From Dallia pectoralis (taxonomy: Eukaryota; Chordata; Actinopteri; Esociformes; Umbridae), in contig CM055736.1 in the NCBI GenBank assembly GCA_029465975.1, positions 12,025,205 to 12,089,204 on the forward strand: a stretch of DNA of 64,000 nucleotides, given 5' to 3'. The translations under genes and the position numbers were made by a program. The notes under the pieces are model-generated. The model saw nothing but the letters and a program-made list of their open reading frames with translations, was not told the DNA's origin and searched no databases. Of the stretch, positions 63,018-64,000 are shown piece by piece. Position 1 is the stretch's first letter; every line of letters begins with the position of its first letter.

Positions 63018-64000
63018 CTGCAGCCAGGGGAGGAACAACCATTAACCATGTGAAATGTGACGAGGAAAAACGCACACACACAAAACACCACACAGGCTTC
63101 CACACACCGCTATAGTTATGTGACGTCACACCTCGTGACCAAACCATGGCCAGAACTCTGATAGTAAGACCCGGTACACAGGGGGAGGTGGAGGGGAGGT
63201 GTGGACGCCTGATAACTAGGAGGCAGGTTGCACAGCTTCATTGAGAGAGCGAGAGAAGTGAGAGATACACACGCATGACTGTGAAGCAGGTCAAAGCCAG
63301 AAGAACCTATTGATTTTTTATTTAACCAGGTAGGCTGATTGAGAACAAATTTGCATTTGCAACGCTGACCTGTGGAAAAGCTGGGGATTGAACCCAGGAC
63401 ATCATACACACAAAGCATGCACTCAACCACCAATCTAAAACCTACAGGTCACTCGTGTATGGACCTAACAGGGCTACGGGTCTCCATGCTTATGGGATTT
63501 ACTGTATATGTTAAGTATGAACTTGTTAAAAGCTCTGTTGTCTTAATACAATGCAGTCATGACATGTGGACACTGCTGACATAGTGGACAACGAGAGACC
63601 CAAGCAGTAAATATATAAAGGTCAGATTACTTAAGGGAATATGGAATATGATCAGGAATTTGGTTAGAACAGGACCTTCAAGCAGACTACACAGAAACAG
63701 AAGGGATGAGTAAAACAAGATGTTCTGAGATGGTGTTAGGTTATTATTTTGTCCATCTTGAGAATGACACATGTTGAATTGATTCCCGCCTCAGTCCTAA
63801 AGGTAATGGAAGTCAAAGGAGGCTGTTTTTAGGGGTGAGAAATACTCGCCAAGACAAATGGCACAAGCACATGCAGAAGATGACACGTTTACAAATAAAT
63901 ATATACACCTGCTCACACGCACACACACACCCTGGAAAACAAGTGACAACACACTGGCTTAAAAAAAGGTTCAAAACATGTGATAGAAGGTAGGTTGGTA
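63018..64000 (-). other. PPP1R12A: PPP1R12A intron, partial
   Basis: Intron upstream of the 51-bp exon, running off the right edge. Apart from the SINE at 63,316-63,432 and short CA runs at 63,073 and 63,917-63,930, I find no further exon in this part. Confidence 0.65.
63316..63432 (-). mobile_element. tRNA-derived SINE with L2-like tail
   Basis: On the minus strand the order is GTGGTTGAGTGCATGC (A-box-like), GGTTCAATCCCCAGC (B-box GGTTCAATCC), a short body, and TACCTGGTTAAATAAAAAAT as tail. The tail matches fish L2-type LINE 3' ends, including the one at about 35,460 in this window (ggttaaataaaaaaag), so the SINE probably uses L2 machinery. Confidence 0.65.

Overview
The window is vertebrate nuclear DNA, most likely from a bony (teleost) fish. 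It holds a few short, correctly spliced exons in very long introns. It also carries Tc1-like transposon remnants, L2-type LINE and tRNA-derived SINE fragments, and an exceptional load of micro- and minisatellites. A SINE remnant of salmonid HpaI type hints at a salmoniform or esociform relative, but the species cannot be fixed from sequence alone.

Two genes are present, both on the minus strand. PAWR (Par-4, a pro-apoptotic leucine-zipper protein) occupies about 1-52,000. Its non-coding exon 1 lies near 51,930. Exon 2 (50,923-51,507 coding) encodes the conserved N-terminus and the SAC core. Exons 3 (17,772-17,891), 4 (5,418-5,452), 5 (2,323-2,425) and 6 (777-881) follow in consistent phase, giving 316 residues. 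The last exon is beyond the left edge. Upstream of it, at 58,670-64,000, lies the 3' end of PPP1R12A (MYPT1, myosin phosphatase targeting subunit): one internal exon and two alternative terminal exons, each with its own poly(A) signal. This order and orientation matches mammalian synteny of PAWR and PPP1R12A.

PAWR introns carry most of the unusual structure. Intron 3 holds a 3.1 kb array with a 20-bp repeat; 2,447 consecutive bases of it have no A on the plus strand, so no U in the PAWR transcript. A (TG)94 tract sits in place of the polypyrimidine tract of exon 5. A near-identical 163-bp inverted repeat flanks exon 3. Intron 2 (33 kb) carries a 21-bp array with 23 perfect AP-1 sites, a 45-bp array with a 360-bp higher-order repeat, a 50-bp array with RUNX-like and E-box motifs, and others.

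The 6.6 kb between the genes holds a decayed Tc1 element, a 41-bp minisatellite and an inverted-repeat MITE bounded by an unusual 17-bp direct repeat. No free-standing gene other than these two was found; long open frames elsewhere are by-products of tandem repeats.
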